Shown here piece by piece: positions 23,531 through 33,459 of a stretch of 64,000 nt of DNA. The notes beneath the pieces are model-generated. The model searched no databases, had not been told where the DNA came from, and was given only the letters and a program-made list of their open reading frames with translations. The stretch is from an uncultured Roseicyclus sp. (GTDB lineage Bacteria; Pseudomonadota; Alphaproteobacteria; Rhodobacterales; Rhodobacteraceae), in the NCBI GenBank assembly GCA_947489665.1, contig CANLEH010000007.1:1-64000 (forward strand). Reading direction: 5' to 3'. The position numbers and the translations under genes were made by a program. Position 1 is the stretch's first letter; every line of letters starts with the position of its first letter.

Positions 23531-25444
23531 TTACGCCGTCGGTTCCGGCTCCATGTCACCCGAAGGCTTGGCCTTGGGTGGCAATTTCGGGATCGCCGTG
23601 ACCGATGGAGTGCCACCGGAACTGGGCGCCTCATCATCATCGTCGCCACGATTGAGAGGCTCGCCCGCAATCACCTTGGTGATCTCTTTGCCCGTCAGCG
23701 TCTCGTATTCCAGTAGGCCTTGCGCCAAGCGTTCCAGATCATCCGCCTTCTCTGTCAGGATGCGTTTGGCGGTATCGTAGCCTTCGTCGACCAACTCTTT
23801 GACCTTGTCGTCGATGATCTTCTGGGTCGCGGCAGAGTGGTTGGTGCCACCGCTATATTGGCCCAGATAGGATTGCTGTTCGTTGGCGTAGTCGATGTAC
23901 CCAAGCTCTTCCGCATAGCCAAACTGGGTGACCATCGCGCGCGCGATCTTCGACACCTGTTGGATGTCAGAGGCCGCGCCAGAGGTGATGTTCTCTTTAC
24001 CGAAGATCAGTTCCTCCGCCACACGACCGCCCATCGCCATGGCAATCTTGGACGTGTATTTGCGGTAGGACACACTCAATTGGTCCCGCTCCGGCAAGGA
24101 CAGGACCAGACCCAGCGCCCGGCCACGCGGGATGATCGTCGCCTTATGGATCGGATCGTGATCCGGCACGTTCAGGCCAACGATGGCGTGACCGGCCTCA
24201 TGATACGCGGTCAGCTTTTTCTCATCCTCGGTCATGACCATGGAGCGGCGCTCCGCACCCATCATCACCTTGTCCTTGGCGTTCTCGAAATCTTCCATCG
24301 TCACGAACCGCCGGTTCACGCGCGCGGCCATCAATGCCGCCTCGTTCACCAGGTTCGCGAGATCCGCGCCAGAGAAGCCGGGCGTGCCGCGTGCGATGAT
24401 GCGCAGGTCGACATCGGGGCCAAGCGGCACCTTGCGGGCATGGACGCCCAGGATGCGCTCACGGCCTTTGATATCAGGATTCGGCACCTGAACCTGACGG
24501 TCGAAACGACCAGGGCGCAGCAGCGCAGGGTCCAAAACGTCAGGACGGTTGGTCGCGGCGATGATGATGATGCCTTCATTGGCCTCAAAACCGTCCATCT
24601 CGACCAGCAACTGGTTCAGCGTCTGCTCACGCTCGTCATTGCCGCCGCCGTAACCGACACCACGGGACCGGCCCACCGCGTCGATCTCGTCGATAAACAC
24701 GATGCAGGGCGCGTTCTTTTTCGCTTGCTCGAACATGTCGCGCACTCGAGACGCACCGACACCCACGAACATCTCGACGAAGTCAGAACCGGAAATGGTG
24801 AAGAACGGCACGCCCGCCTCCCCCGCAATCGCACGCGCCAGAAGCGTCTTACCCGTGCCCGGAGGGCCCACCAGAAGCGCGCCTTTGGGGATCTTGCCGC
24901 CGAGGCGAGAGAATTTCTGCGGATTGCGCAGGAATTCCACAATCTCTTCCAGCTCGTCCTTGGCCTCGTCGATGCCCGCTACGTCATCGAACGTCACGCG
25001 GCCATGCTTTTCCGTCAGCAGCTTCGCCTTGGATTTACCAAAGCCCATCGCCCCGCCACGGCCACCGCCCTGCATCCGGTTCATGAAGAAGATCCAGATG
25101 CCGATCAGGACCAGCACTGGCAACCACAGCGACAGGACGCTCAGGAAGCCCGAGGTCTGCTGCGGCTGCGCTTCGATGCGCACGTCATTGTCCAGAAGCG
25201 TTTGCGTGGTTTCCGCGTCACTTGGCGCGATGGTTGAATAGGTGCCGTCACCGGTGGTGAATTGCACGTTCTCTCCATCCAGTGTGGCAGTCAAAACGCC
25301 GCCATTTTCAACCTGTTGCACGAAATCGGAATAGGCCACGGTGCGGCTGTTCACCTGGCTCTGACCACCTGAGAACAGGTTAAAGAGCGCCAGGATCAAC
25401 AGAAACAGGATGACCCAGAATGCGATATTTCTCGCGTTACCCAA
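23531..25444 (-). CDS. ftsH: ATP-dependent zinc metalloprotease FtsH
   Basis: A 637-residue inner-membrane AAA+ protease that degrades membrane and some cytoplasmic regulatory proteins. Two membrane helices (about 8-24 and 101-121) flank a periplasmic domain. Walker A is GPPGTGKT (193-200), Walker B is VFIDE (249-253), and the SRH runs through [19 protein letters not shown]. The zinc site is HEAGH (415-419). It is the last gene of the long minus-strand block, 75 bases after tilS. All catalytic parts are intact. Confidence 0.98.
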   Translation of the reverse strand: MGNARNIAFWVILFLLILALFNLFSGGQSQVNSRTVAYSDFVQQVENGGVLTATLDGENVQFTTGDGTYSTIAPSDAETTQTLLDNDVRIEAQPQQTSGFLSVLSLWLPVLVLIGIWIFFMNRMQGGGRGGAMGFGKSKAKLLTEKHGRVTFDDVAGIDEAKDELEEIVEFLRNPQKFSRLGGKIPKGALLVGPPGTGKTLLARAIAGEAGVPFFTISGSDFVEMFVGVGASRVRDMFEQAKKNAPCIVFIDEIDAVGRSRGVGYGGGNDEREQTLNQLLVEMDGFEANEGIIIIAATNRPDVLDPALLRPGRFDRQVQVPNPDIKGRERILGVHARKVPLGPDVDLRIIARGTPGFSGADLANLVNEAALMAARVNRRFVTMEDFENAKDKVMMGAERRSMVMTEDEKKLTAYHEAGHAIVGLNVPDHDPIHKATIIPRGRALGLVLSLPERDQLSVSYRKYTSKIAMAMGGRVAEELIFGKENITSGAASDIQQVSKIARAMVTQFGYAEELGYIDYANEQQSYLGQYSGGTNHSAATQKIIDDKVKELVDEGYDTAKRILTEKADDLERLAQGLLEYETLTGKEITKVIAGEPLNRGDDDDEAPSSGGTPSVTAIPKLPPKAKPSGDMEPEPTA

Positions 25445-25519
25445 GGGAGATCTCCTCGAAACGAGTAAAGGCGGGCCGATGCCCGCGTTAGCTCTAAGAT
25501 AAGGTTTGAGGGGGCAAGT

Positions 25520-26797
25520 TCAACGCGATTCAAGGAATGTGATGAATTGTCCCGCCGGCGGCGAAAAACGGACCTGAAATTCAGGGGACGTATGAGCGGG
25601 GTGCCACGCGATAAGCCGGTCCCCTGCAAAGACAGCCGGAAGCGTGATCGCGGCGTCATGTGGCGGCAGATCGTTCGGCTTTTCGACAGCCTGTTTCCAG
25701 CCATCCGGCCCCAGCGCGCGAAGCGTCAGGCCCTTGGGCTTGGTCGAACACACGTGCCATCGCGTGTCCCATGTCACTTCAGTCGTTCCGACGGGCGTCG
25801 CCACTCCATCAACCGCAGCATATTCACGGCTGATGCGGATTTTGGAAGTTGTCACCATCACGCGCGCGCCGTGAAGCGTGCTGCCACCCCCCGCCAAAGC
25901 CCGATCCAGCAGAGCCTCCAACGCAGCGGCACGCGGCCGGTACGGAGCAGAACTGACCCACCGCAACGCGGCAGCCAGAATGCGCAACTGCGTGTCGACC
26001 TCAACCACCGCAAATCGATCCCGGTCAATCAACAGATCGCCCGTAGGCATGTACTGGCACTGTTCCTGCGTCACACAATTCCGCGCCACATCCGCCGCAC
26101 GCCGCGATAACGCGACCGAGGCGCGCTGCATCCGTTCAGCTGTCGCCGAGAACGTCCCGGCCTCAATTCCAAGGTCAGTGAGGGCCCGCCGCGCCTTCGC
26201 GCGGTCAAAGCGCGGGTCATCGTTGGAAGGATCGTCGACATAAGGCACTTTCAGCGTGTCGATATGGTGGCGCAGATCTGCGCGGGCCTCATGCAAGAGC
26301 GGGCGCACAACCCGGAATGGCCCGTGCGTGCCCTGCACACAGCGCACGTCTTGCATCGCCGAGAGCCCCTCCACCCCCGACCCGCGCGCGAGCCGCATCA
26401 GGAAAGTCTCGGCCACATCGTCTTGCGTGTGGGCCATCAACACATGCCCGATCTTGCCGCGCCACGCGTCGATCAGGTCCAGCCGCGCCCGGCGGGCGGC
26501 GTCCTGCAAATTGCCCTGCCCGTCCCATTCCCAACGCAGCGTTTCATGGGGATGGCCAAGCAGCGCGCATTCCCTGGCGACCATCTCGGCCTCCTCCGCG
26601 CTTTCTGCGCGCACCCCATGATCGACTGTCACAACCCACAGCTTCACGCCGAAGATACGCGCCCAGTCATGGGCCAGCGCCAGCATCGACATGCTGTCGC
26701 CCCCACCTGAAACGGCGAGTGCGATGTCGGAGGGGAAATCAGGCCCGAGCAGCTGACCCATTCGGGCCGCAAACCGCTCGGGCAGGGTTTCGCTCAC
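25520..26797 (-). CDS. tilS: tRNA(Ile)-lysidine synthetase
   Basis: A 425-residue PP-loop ATPase that modifies C34 of the AUA-reading tRNA-Ile to lysidine. The PP-loop SGGGDS lies near residue 30, and AHTQDDVAETFLMRLARGSG is the conserved substrate-binding segment. The start is GTG at 26797, overlapping the cpoB stop by 4 bases (GTGA). It lies between cpoB and ftsH, a common tol-pal downstream order in this group. Confidence 0.93.
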   Translation of the reverse strand: MSETLPERFAARMGQLLGPDFPSDIALAVSGGGDSMSMLALAHDWARIFGVKLWVVTVDHGVRAESAEEAEMVARECALLGHPHETLRWEWDGQGNLQDAARRARLDLIDAWRGKIGHVLMAHTQDDVAETFLMRLARGSGVEGLSAMQDVRCVQGTHGPFRVVRPLLHEARADLRHHIDTLKVPYVDDPSNDDPRFDRAKARRALTDLGIEAGTFSATAERMQRASVALSRRAADVARNCVTQEQCQYMPTGDLLIDRDRFAVVEVDTQLRILAAALRWVSSAPYRPRAAALEALLDRALAGGGSTLHGARVMVTTSKIRISREYAAVDGVATPVGTTEVTWDTRWHVCSTKPKGLTLRALGPDGWKQAVEKPNDLPPHDAAITLPAVFAGDRLIAWHPAHTSPEFQVRFSPPAGQFITFLESR

Positions 26798-27645
26798 TGG
26801 CAGCCCAGACGCCCGCGTTCGGCCTGTGCTTCGGCGACGGAGGCCGAACCGGGATAGCGCACAGCCACCTCAGCGAGCGTCAGGCAGGCTTCTTCGGTCT
26901 GGCCGATCTGCGCCAAAGCCACGCCAAGCGAGGTCAACGCAACTGGTGCGCGTTGGCCATCGGGCGAAGCCGAAAAACTATCGAGGAAGGCACGCGCCGC
27001 CGGGCTCCACCGGCCCTGGTTCGCCTCTGCCTCACCACGCAGGTAATGCGCATCCGCCGACAGGGGGCTACCCGGATAGTTGCTGGTGAACGCCTCGAAC
27101 ATGATCGCTGCATCGGCGTATTCGCCGCCATCAAAGGCGGTGCGGGCGCGGTTGAAATCGTCTTCCTCCGCTACAGCGAGGTTGGCACCGCCGGTATCCG
27201 GCAGGGTCGAAGATGCAATCTCACCCCCGGTGGGCGCAGGTGCTGGGGCCGCTCCACCGGATGCGGGTGTCACCCCACCCAGGGAGGGTGTGTCCCCCAA
27301 GCTGCCGATGTCGCAATCATCTTCCAATTCACACAGGCGGAATTCCAGATCGCCGATCCGGTTCGTCCCGTCGCGCACCACGCCATCAAGATCAATCTGG
27401 ATGCGTTCGGTCAGGGCGGTCAGCCGCTGCACCTCGGCCTCGATGGCGTTGACGCGGTCAATTGTACCGCCGGTGGCACCGGTTCCACTCGCGCCGCCGG
27501 TGGTGTTCAACTCACCCCTAAGGCGTTGAATTTCGACGAACAAAACCGAAAGTTCCTGCCGGATATCGGCAAGGGTTTGCGCGCGGTCCTGCGCAAGCGC
27601 GGGACCGGCCACCAGAAGCGCACAAAGGGCAACGACCAGCCGCAT
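26794..27645 (-). CDS. cpoB: Cell division coordinator CpoB (YbgF)
   Basis: A 283-residue periplasmic protein that ties peptidoglycan synthesis to Tol-Pal driven outer-membrane constriction. It has a signal peptide (about 1-19, ending ALAQ), a coiled-coil region (about 20-90), a low-complexity Gly/Ala/Pro linker (about 115-150) and C-terminal TPR repeats (about 155-283). ATG 27645 was chosen; it is one base past the pal stop and has GGAG upstream, whereas the longer frame begins with TTG. Confidence 0.92.
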   Translation of the reverse strand: MRLVVALCALLVAGPALAQDRAQTLADIRQELSVLFVEIQRLRGELNTTGGASGTGATGGTIDRVNAIEAEVQRLTALTERIQIDLDGVVRDGTNRIGDLEFRLCELEDDCDIGSLGDTPSLGGVTPASGGAAPAPAPTGGEIASSTLPDTGGANLAVAEEDDFNRARTAFDGGEYADAAIMFEAFTSNYPGSPLSADAHYLRGEAEANQGRWSPAARAFLDSFSASPDGQRAPVALTSLGVALAQIGQTEEACLTLAEVAVRYPGSASVAEAQAERGRLGCQ

Positions 27646-27646
27646 C

Positions 27647-28180
27647 TTAAGCTCCAAGACCTGCCGAGATCACCGTGACGGCACGGCGGTTCTGGCTGTA
27701 GCAGGCCTCGGTCGAGCAGATCTCGATCGGGCGTTCCTTGCCGTAGGAGATCGTGCGCAACCGGCTACCCGGCACACCTTGGCTGATCAGGTATTCCTGC
27801 ACCGCCGCCGCACGGCGTGCGCCCAGGGCGAGGTTGTATTCACGGGTGCCCTGTTCATCGGCATGGCCTTCGATCAGCGCGGTGAATTCAGGGTTCGACA
27901 GCATCCACTGTGCCTGACCGGCCAGAATGGTCTGTGCCTCAGCCGACAGGGTGGATTGGTCGACGGCAAAGAGCACACGGTCGCCCACAACCTGGTTGAA
28001 ATAGGCGGGGCTCGACGGGTCATTCACGCCGCCTGCACCTGCGCCTGCGCCAAGCGCGCCATCTGCGCCGGCACCGGCTTCGTCGTCACCGCGGAACCCG
28101 CCTTGCGAACAGGCCGCCAGCGCCAATGTGCTTACCAGAAGGACCACCGGGGCCTTGCGAAAGATGTTTGTCATTTTCAT
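27647..28180 (-). CDS. pal: Peptidoglycan-associated lipoprotein Pal
   Basis: A 177-residue outer-membrane lipoprotein of the Tol-Pal system. The lipobox LALAAC places the lipidated Cys at residue 24. After a Gly/Ala-rich linker, the OmpA-like domain carries FTALIEGHADEQGTREYN and LGARRAAAVQEYL, with the Asp and Arg that bind diaminopimelate. ATG 28180 follows GAGG at a 9-base spacing; ATG 28174 is a weaker alternative. Confidence 0.96.
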   Translation of the reverse strand: MKMTNIFRKAPVVLLVSTLALAACSQGGFRGDDEAGAGADGALGAGAGAGGVNDPSSPAYFNQVVGDRVLFAVDQSTLSAEAQTILAGQAQWMLSNPEFTALIEGHADEQGTREYNLALGARRAAAVQEYLISQGVPGSRLRTISYGKERPIEICSTEACYSQNRRAVTVISAGLGA

Positions 28181-28246
28181 TGCTCTGATCCTCGGATCTT
28201 GTTTTTTCAACTCATACCATGCGCGGCGTGCCCGCGCCAATCACGC

Positions 28247-29575
28247 TTAACTCTGAAGCGGGCCCCAAGCGGGATCCGACGCCATGCCGGGGGTTGCGAC
28301 CCGCTGCAAATTCCGGCCCGAGATGTCGACCGAATAGACTGCAGGCGCGCCATCGTCGCCCGGCGTTTCGCGGGTGAACATGAGGACGCGGCCATTGGGT
28401 GCCCATGTCGGCCCTTCATCGAGGAACGAGGACGTGAGCAGCCGCTCTTCCGAGCCATCGGTGCGCATGACACCGATGTGGAAGCGGCCATCCGCCTGAT
28501 AGGTGAACGCGATATAGTCACCACGCGGCGACCAGACTGGCGTGCCATAGCGCCCCGCTCCGGTCGAAATCCGCCGCCCTTCGCCACCGCCCGCAGGCAT
28601 GACATATATCTGCTGCTGACCGGTTCGGTCGCTTTCAAACACGATCTGGCTGCCATCGGGGCTAAAGGAGGGTCCCGTCTCGATCGAGGGTGATTGCGTC
28701 AACTGCGTACGCGACCCTCCGCCAAGGGCGAGGCCGTAAATGTCGGTGTTCCCGCCTTGTTCAAGGCTGAAGACCACGTTCTGACCGCTCGGTGCAAAGC
28801 GGGGTGAGAAGGTCATGTTGCCGCCAGGAATGGCCTCCAGGGGGCGGCGCTGCACGCTCGCCACATCCATCAGATAGACCTGCGGGAACCCGCTCTCATA
28901 GCTGGTGTAGAGGATCTGATCGCCCGAGGGCGAGAAACGCGGCGCCAGAACCAGCGCGCGGCTGTCCGTCAGGTACTGCACGTTCGCGCCGTCATAATCC
29001 ATGATCGCCAGCCGTTTGAGGCGGGCATTCTTGGGTCCCTCCTCATGGATGAAGGCCACCCGTGTGTCGAAATAGCCCGACTCGCCAGTGATCCGGCTGT
29101 AGACCTGGTCAGCCACGTTATGGGCCATACGCCGCCAGCTGTTTGCCGGACCGACAAATTGCAGCCCTTCCCCCAAGGGCGCATTGCTGAACACGTCGAA
29201 CAGGCGGAAGCGGACGACGATATTGCCATCACCGCGCGCCTCAACTTCGCCGGTGATCAGGGCTTGTGCGTTGATCGCCTGCCAATCGGGATAGCTGACC
29301 GGCGCGTTGAAGCTTGTCACCTGAGAGATATACGCATCCGGCGGGATTTGCCGGAACAGGCCTGTGCCGCGCAGATCGGCGGCTATCACTCGGCTGATAT
29401 CCGCAGCCGCATCGCCGGACCCGATGAACGTTGGCAAGGCGAACGGCAAAGGTTCGATCACCCCTTCGGTGATTTCCAACCGCAAGGGGCCGTTCTGGGC
29501 AAGGCCCACATTCGGCAAAGCCGTGGAAGCCAGAAGAAGGCTGGAAGACCCGATGAAATTCCGGCGTGTCAGCAT
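28247..29575 (-). CDS. tolB: Tol-Pal system protein TolB, Tat-type signal
   Basis: A 442-residue periplasmic protein with an N-terminal domain (about 30-165) and a six-bladed beta-propeller (about 175-440) of TolB/WD40-like repeats ([37 protein letters not shown] and so on). It binds Pal and TolA. The signal peptide begins [17 protein letters not shown], a twin-arginine pattern, where Escherichia coli TolB has a Sec signal. AGAGGTGG precedes the ATG. The gene is 67 bases after a TolA-domain gene and 66 bases before pal. Confidence 0.95.
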   Translation of the reverse strand: MLTRRNFIGSSSLLLASTALPNVGLAQNGPLRLEITEGVIEPLPFALPTFIGSGDAAADISRVIAADLRGTGLFRQIPPDAYISQVTSFNAPVSYPDWQAINAQALITGEVEARGDGNIVVRFRLFDVFSNAPLGEGLQFVGPANSWRRMAHNVADQVYSRITGESGYFDTRVAFIHEEGPKNARLKRLAIMDYDGANVQYLTDSRALVLAPRFSPSGDQILYTSYESGFPQVYLMDVASVQRRPLEAIPGGNMTFSPRFAPSGQNVVFSLEQGGNTDIYGLALGGGSRTQLTQSPSIETGPSFSPDGSQIVFESDRTGQQQIYVMPAGGGEGRRISTGAGRYGTPVWSPRGDYIAFTYQADGRFHIGVMRTDGSEERLLTSSFLDEGPTWAPNGRVLMFTRETPGDDGAPAVYSVDISGRNLQRVATPGMASDPAWGPLQS

Positions 29576-29642
29576 AACGCCACCTCTTTCTTAAATGGGT
29601 GCGGAAAGGACCGCGAGATATTTGGGATGCAAAGGCGCATGT

Positions 29643-30140
29643 TCAATTGCCTCCTGTCAGTGCAGGATCAAAATTGATTTCGACCCGCTCCCAATAGGGG
29701 AAAGCTGCCGCCGGTAGATCATAACCCGCCTCGCCACAGCGAATGACCGCCCGCCGCGCGGCGAGGAAAGCAAGATCTGCGGCGTCCTGATCGTCTGTAG
29801 AAGCCGAGACAAGCTGGAACGTATTCGGGATCGGTTCAGCCTCAGGTGTCATGGAAAAGCGCACGACGACGGCGGTATTTCCGGCCTCTTGCGCACTGCC
29901 CGTGTTCCAGCACGCACTGACCTGAGCCATGAACACTGCGGTTTCGTCCTGTGTCAGGGGGCGTGTACTTTCGGCCACGGCAGGACCCACCGGTTCCTGA
30001 ACTGCTGCCGCAGCCGCGCGCGCTTCGGCGGCGGCGGCCCGTTCTTCCTCGGTCGGGCGCGGAACCGGCACAACGGTTTGCGCGGCGGCGGGCACAGCGG
30101 CCAGCAGAAGGACAGCGGCAATGCGCAGGGGGGCGATCAT
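29643..30140 (-). CDS. Secreted TolA C-terminal-domain protein, short form
   Basis: A 165-residue protein with a cleavable signal peptide (about 1-21, ending AAAQ), a short Ala/Glu-rich segment (about 30-50) and a TolA/TonB-like C-terminal domain (about 65-160). It shares SACWN, AARRAVIRCG and GYDLP with the tolA product encoded 1.6 kb upstream. It has no membrane anchor and no long spacer, so it should be a soluble periplasmic form of TolA domain III. Its ATG overlaps the stop of the preceding gene (ATGA), and tolB follows. Its role is unknown; competition or bridging at TolB/Pal is inference. Confidence 0.82.
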   Translation of the reverse strand: MIAPLRIAAVLLLAAVPAAAQTVVPVPRPTEEERAAAAEARAAAAAVQEPVGPAVAESTRPLTQDETAVFMAQVSACWNTGSAQEAGNTAVVVRFSMTPEAEPIPNTFQLVSASTDDQDAADLAFLAARRAVIRCGEAGYDLPAAAFPYWERVEINFDPALTGGN

Positions 30141-31711
30141 CTCAGGCGGACTCCGTTTCGGTCGAAAAGTAGGGTCGCAGGACGTGTCGCAGGCTCTGAC
30201 CCCGACGCCTCTGCACACCCGATCAGGGCGCCCCGGGCGGCCTCGAAAGCCTCGGCTGCCGACGACGACATGACATGGGCAAAGCCGGTCAATTGGATGC
30301 TTTGTGCGGACGGCATGTTCATCTCGTCCAATGCGACGCTGACTGATAGGCGCGCCCAACCGGCCTCAGCCGCAAGATCGGCATATTGCCAGCAGATTTC
30401 GGCATCCGCGATCATCCGGGCCAACGCACTGGCATCGGGCGCTGGCAGTTCGGGCGCGGCGTCAGGATCCAGCGGGAGTGCATCTGACACGGGCATATCC
30501 GGCAGCGCCAAGGGGGCCAGTTGCGGCGGGGCCGGGCGCGGATCGGTCATCAGTACGGCGGCCATCGCCTCTGGCACAGGCGCGACAGGTGGAATTGCAC
30601 GTGCCTGGGCGTCGGGCCCATTGGGCAAAAGCTCCGGTGGAAGAGCCGAATACGGGAACATGTCCGGTAAAGGCAGTGCTGCAAAGGAAAGACCTTCGGC
30701 ACGGCCCGGCACGGTGGTTGGGCCCGGCATCAAAACCGCCGCGAGGCTCGCGGGCAATTCGACCTCTGGCGCGGTGACGTTTTCCTGCGCCAAGGGGCCT
30801 TCGGGCAGCGGACGCGACAGAATAGGCGCCCTGTCTTCGCGCGGAACAAGGAAAGCCGCAGGCTGCACCGTAGGACGTGCACCAGCCGAGGCCCCGGGCA
30901 GAAGCACAGCCGACAGGGCGGCGGGTTGATTGCGGGACGAAAGCACTGCGACGGCTTGGACCGCCGTTGGTATGGGCGCCTGTGGGGGCGTTGCCTCGGA
31001 GGCTGCGAAGGCCGATGCCACAACGATATCTTCCGGTGTCAGGTCATCCAGCGCGGGCACTGTATCAGCGGCCACAAGTGGTGCCGCCGCCATGATGTCA
31101 TGCGCGTCGCTGGCCAAGAGTGCGGCCAACTCGGCCGCAAGCGCCGCCGCTTCGTCGATTTCGACGCCAGCGATGTCAATCGGTGATGCTTCGGCGGGTG
31201 CAGGCGCGGCGGCCTCTTCCACGATCTCCGTGTTCGGAACCAGCAAGGCCTCTGCCTGCGGCGCAACCGGCTCGGCAACCTCACGTGGGCGTTGGCGTGG
31301 ACGCGGCCCGGAATAGGCTGCGTCAATCGCGATGAAGAGCGTTTGTTGTTCCGGCACCTCTTCAAGGGCGATCTCGGGGTTGGGCGCTGCCGCTACAACC
31401 AATCCATCCGGGCGCGGGGTTGGCCGCGTTGACGGCGCTGCAGGCGTCTCCTCGGAGATTGCCGCGATGGAAGGATGCTCAAGGATCACACCCGACCCGC
31501 CGCCGGTCGCATCCAGTACAACGCCGCCGGACGGCTCAGCCGTGATCAACGGCGCGGCCTCAGGCGCAGTCAGAGTCTGAGCTTCGGTATCGGAGGCCGC
31601 CGGTTGCACCGAAATCCACATGCCCGGTCGGTCGTTCAAAGCTGTCTGTGCGGCCAGCGGCGACACGGACGCCATGAGGGAAACCATCAGTGCGGAACGG
31701 AACAAAGTCAT
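30137..31711 (-). CDS. Secreted TolA-like protein with long proline/alanine spacer
   Basis: A 524-residue protein with a signal peptide (about 1-24, ending LAAQ), a very long Ala/Pro/Glu-rich low-complexity region (about 40-420) and a divergent TolA-like C-terminal domain (about 425-524) ending FDRNGVRLR, close to the tolA product's FNPEGMRLR. The SACWN motif appears as EICWQ and the AARRAVLRCG motif as AARGALIGC, so the copy is more diverged. GGAGGCGGG lies 5 bases before the ATG. It sits between tolA and the short form, all on one strand. Confidence 0.78.
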   Translation of the reverse strand: MTLFRSALMVSLMASVSPLAAQTALNDRPGMWISVQPAASDTEAQTLTAPEAAPLITAEPSGGVVLDATGGGSGVILEHPSIAAISEETPAAPSTRPTPRPDGLVVAAAPNPEIALEEVPEQQTLFIAIDAAYSGPRPRQRPREVAEPVAPQAEALLVPNTEIVEEAAAPAPAEASPIDIAGVEIDEAAALAAELAALLASDAHDIMAAAPLVAADTVPALDDLTPEDIVVASAFAASEATPPQAPIPTAVQAVAVLSSRNQPAALSAVLLPGASAGARPTVQPAAFLVPREDRAPILSRPLPEGPLAQENVTAPEVELPASLAAVLMPGPTTVPGRAEGLSFAALPLPDMFPYSALPPELLPNGPDAQARAIPPVAPVPEAMAAVLMTDPRPAPPQLAPLALPDMPVSDALPLDPDAAPELPAPDASALARMIADAEICWQYADLAAEAGWARLSVSVALDEMNMPSAQSIQLTGFAHVMSSSAAEAFEAARGALIGCAEASGSEPATRPATLLFDRNGVRLR

Positions 31712-31793
31712 AAGCCCGCCTCCTTCTTTTCCGAATGCGGGAAAGGCACCTTTGCGGTGCAGGGGGGCAGCTTTTGGGGAAGGGAGAAACAGG

Positions 31794-32966
31794 TCATCGC
31801 AGGCGCATCCCTTCGGGGTTGAACACCAGTTCAACCAGACGCCAGCGTCCATAGCTTTCCTCGGGCAGGTCATAGCCACGCGCGCCACAGCGCAGGACCG
31901 CGCGGCGGGCGGCCTCATAGGCCTGGCGGGCGGCCGTTTCCGAACCACCCGAATACTCGATCATGCGCAAGGTGCCCTCAATCGGGCGCGCGTCGCGGTC
32001 CAGTTCGAAGGCAATCGCAACGGTGGTGCCCTGCGCCTCGGTCGATAGCGAGCCGACGTTCCAACAGGCGCTGACGGCCACGCGGAACCCCTCGGCCACG
32101 CCCTGGCTGATCGGCGGCCCGGCTGGGATCGAGTCTGCCGCCGGTTCTTCCGTCTCGACAGCTTCGGCCACCGCACCCGCAATGGCCGCTGCCAGCGGAT
32201 CTTCTTCCGGCTCGACGCTGGCCGTGTCTTCAACCGGGGTCTCCGGGGCGGGGTCCTCGGCGGGCGTTTCCACCTCGGCCACAGCCTCCTCAACCGGCTC
32301 TTCCACCGGCGCGAGGCGATTGGGGCGTGCCGTCGGGCGCACAGACGCTGTAGGCGCAAGGGCTGCTGCGGGTTCCTCGGCCTCGGTCACGATCTCGGTC
32401 GTGGCCTCTTCCGGCGCGGTCTCGGGCACCTCTTCAACCGGCGTTTCTTCGGCCACAGCCTCTTCCGTGGGCTGCTCCAGAACCTCTGGCGCGGTTTCCA
32501 CATCCGGTTCGGGCAACGGCGCCGCCACCGGCGCGATGCGCGGCGCTTCTTCAGGCGTCGGCGTGTCCGAAGGCTCAGCGTCCGTGACATCAGGTTGCGG
32601 GGCGAGTGCGATCAGATCGTCGCTGACCTGTGTGTCCGGAATTGGGTCAACCGGCACCGGATCGCTTTCCGGCGCGGGCGCGGCGGTTTCCGCCGGTTGT
32701 TCCGTTGACGGCGGCGGCGCTTCTTGCGTCGGCACCTCTGGCGCTTCCGTCACCTCTGGCAACGCAGGCGCTTCGGGTGCTTCGATCACTGCAGGCGCGT
32801 CTGCGGCACCGCTGGTCAGCGCCTCAAACTCCTCCGCCGTGATCAGCGCCACACCCGTCACCTCAAACTCCACCTCCGGGCTGCGGTCGAACAACAGCCC
32901 GCCAAAGGCGACCCAGGCCAGAAGGCCCACATGGATCGCGGAAGAGGCGTAGAGGGACCGGCGCAT
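31794..32966 (-). CDS. tolA: Cell envelope protein TolA
   Basis: A 390-residue TolA, the energy-transducing rod of the Tol system. One N-terminal membrane anchor (about 8-26) is followed by a Pro/Glu/Val/Thr-rich spacer (about 40-290), unlike the Lys/Ala helix of Escherichia coli TolA, and a C-terminal domain (about 295-390) with SACWN, AARRAVLRCG and GYDLPEESYGRWR. ATG 32966 lies 7 bases past the tolR stop with GGAGG upstream. It directly follows tolQ-tolR, so this copy is the standard one of the three. Confidence 0.9.
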   Translation of the reverse strand: MRRSLYASSAIHVGLLAWVAFGGLLFDRSPEVEFEVTGVALITAEEFEALTSGAADAPAVIEAPEAPALPEVTEAPEVPTQEAPPPSTEQPAETAAPAPESDPVPVDPIPDTQVSDDLIALAPQPDVTDAEPSDTPTPEEAPRIAPVAAPLPEPDVETAPEVLEQPTEEAVAEETPVEEVPETAPEEATTEIVTEAEEPAAALAPTASVRPTARPNRLAPVEEPVEEAVAEVETPAEDPAPETPVEDTASVEPEEDPLAAAIAGAVAEAVETEEPAADSIPAGPPISQGVAEGFRVAVSACWNVGSLSTEAQGTTVAIAFELDRDARPIEGTLRMIEYSGGSETAARQAYEAARRAVLRCGARGYDLPEESYGRWRLVELVFNPEGMRLR

Positions 32967-32973
32967 GGGAGTA

Positions 32974-33459
32974 TCACTCCTCCCCATCCGAGTTGGGCCC
33001 ATCGAGCGTCGGGCCACCGGCATCCGTCACGAGACCGATTTCGCGGAAACCTGCCGCGTTCAGCGCCCCCATGACCTGCATGACTTCCTCATAGGGGATG
33101 CCCCCATCAGCGCGCACGAAAATGCGCGGGCTGTCGCGTTCAGCGGCAATGGCCTGCAGGCGCGGGATGATCTCGTCGCGGGTCACCTCGGTCGTCTGCA
33201 ACATCACACGCCCATCAGCGGCAAGCGTCACTGTCAGCGGCTCTTCATCCTCACTCGGCAGCGCCTCGGCAGAAGTATCTGGCAAGTCGATCGGCACGCC
33301 CACTGTCATCAACGGGGCGGCCACCATGAAGATGATCAAAAGGCACAACATCACGTCCACAAAGGGTGTGACGTTGATCTCGGACATCGGGCGCGACGCG
33401 CGGCGGCCCCTGCCCCTGCGGCGACGCTGACCGCCGCCCGTCTGGACGGAGGCGCCCAT
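32974..33459 (-). CDS. tolR: Tol-Pal system protein TolR
   Basis: A 161-residue ExbD/TolR protein with a basic N-terminus (GRGRR), one membrane helix (about 33-52) in MSEINVTPFVDVMLCLLIIFMV, with the proton-path Asp at residue 35, and a periplasmic domain. It forms the proton-driven motor with TolQ. Its ATG shares the A of the tolQ stop codon (TAATG). Confidence 0.96.
   Translation of the reverse strand: MGASVQTGGGQRRRRGRGRRASRPMSEINVTPFVDVMLCLLIIFMVAAPLMTVGVPIDLPDTSAEALPSEDEEPLTVTLAADGRVMLQTTEVTRDEIIPRLQAIAAERDSPRIFVRADGGIPYEEVMQVMGALNAAGFREIGLVTDAGGPTLDGPNSDGEE

Noticed and set aside
31963-32952. A 329-codon Ser/Gly/Ala-rich frame antisense to tolA
   Set aside because: It mirrors the Pro/Glu/Ala spacer of tolA; the repetitive composition is a consequence of that spacer.
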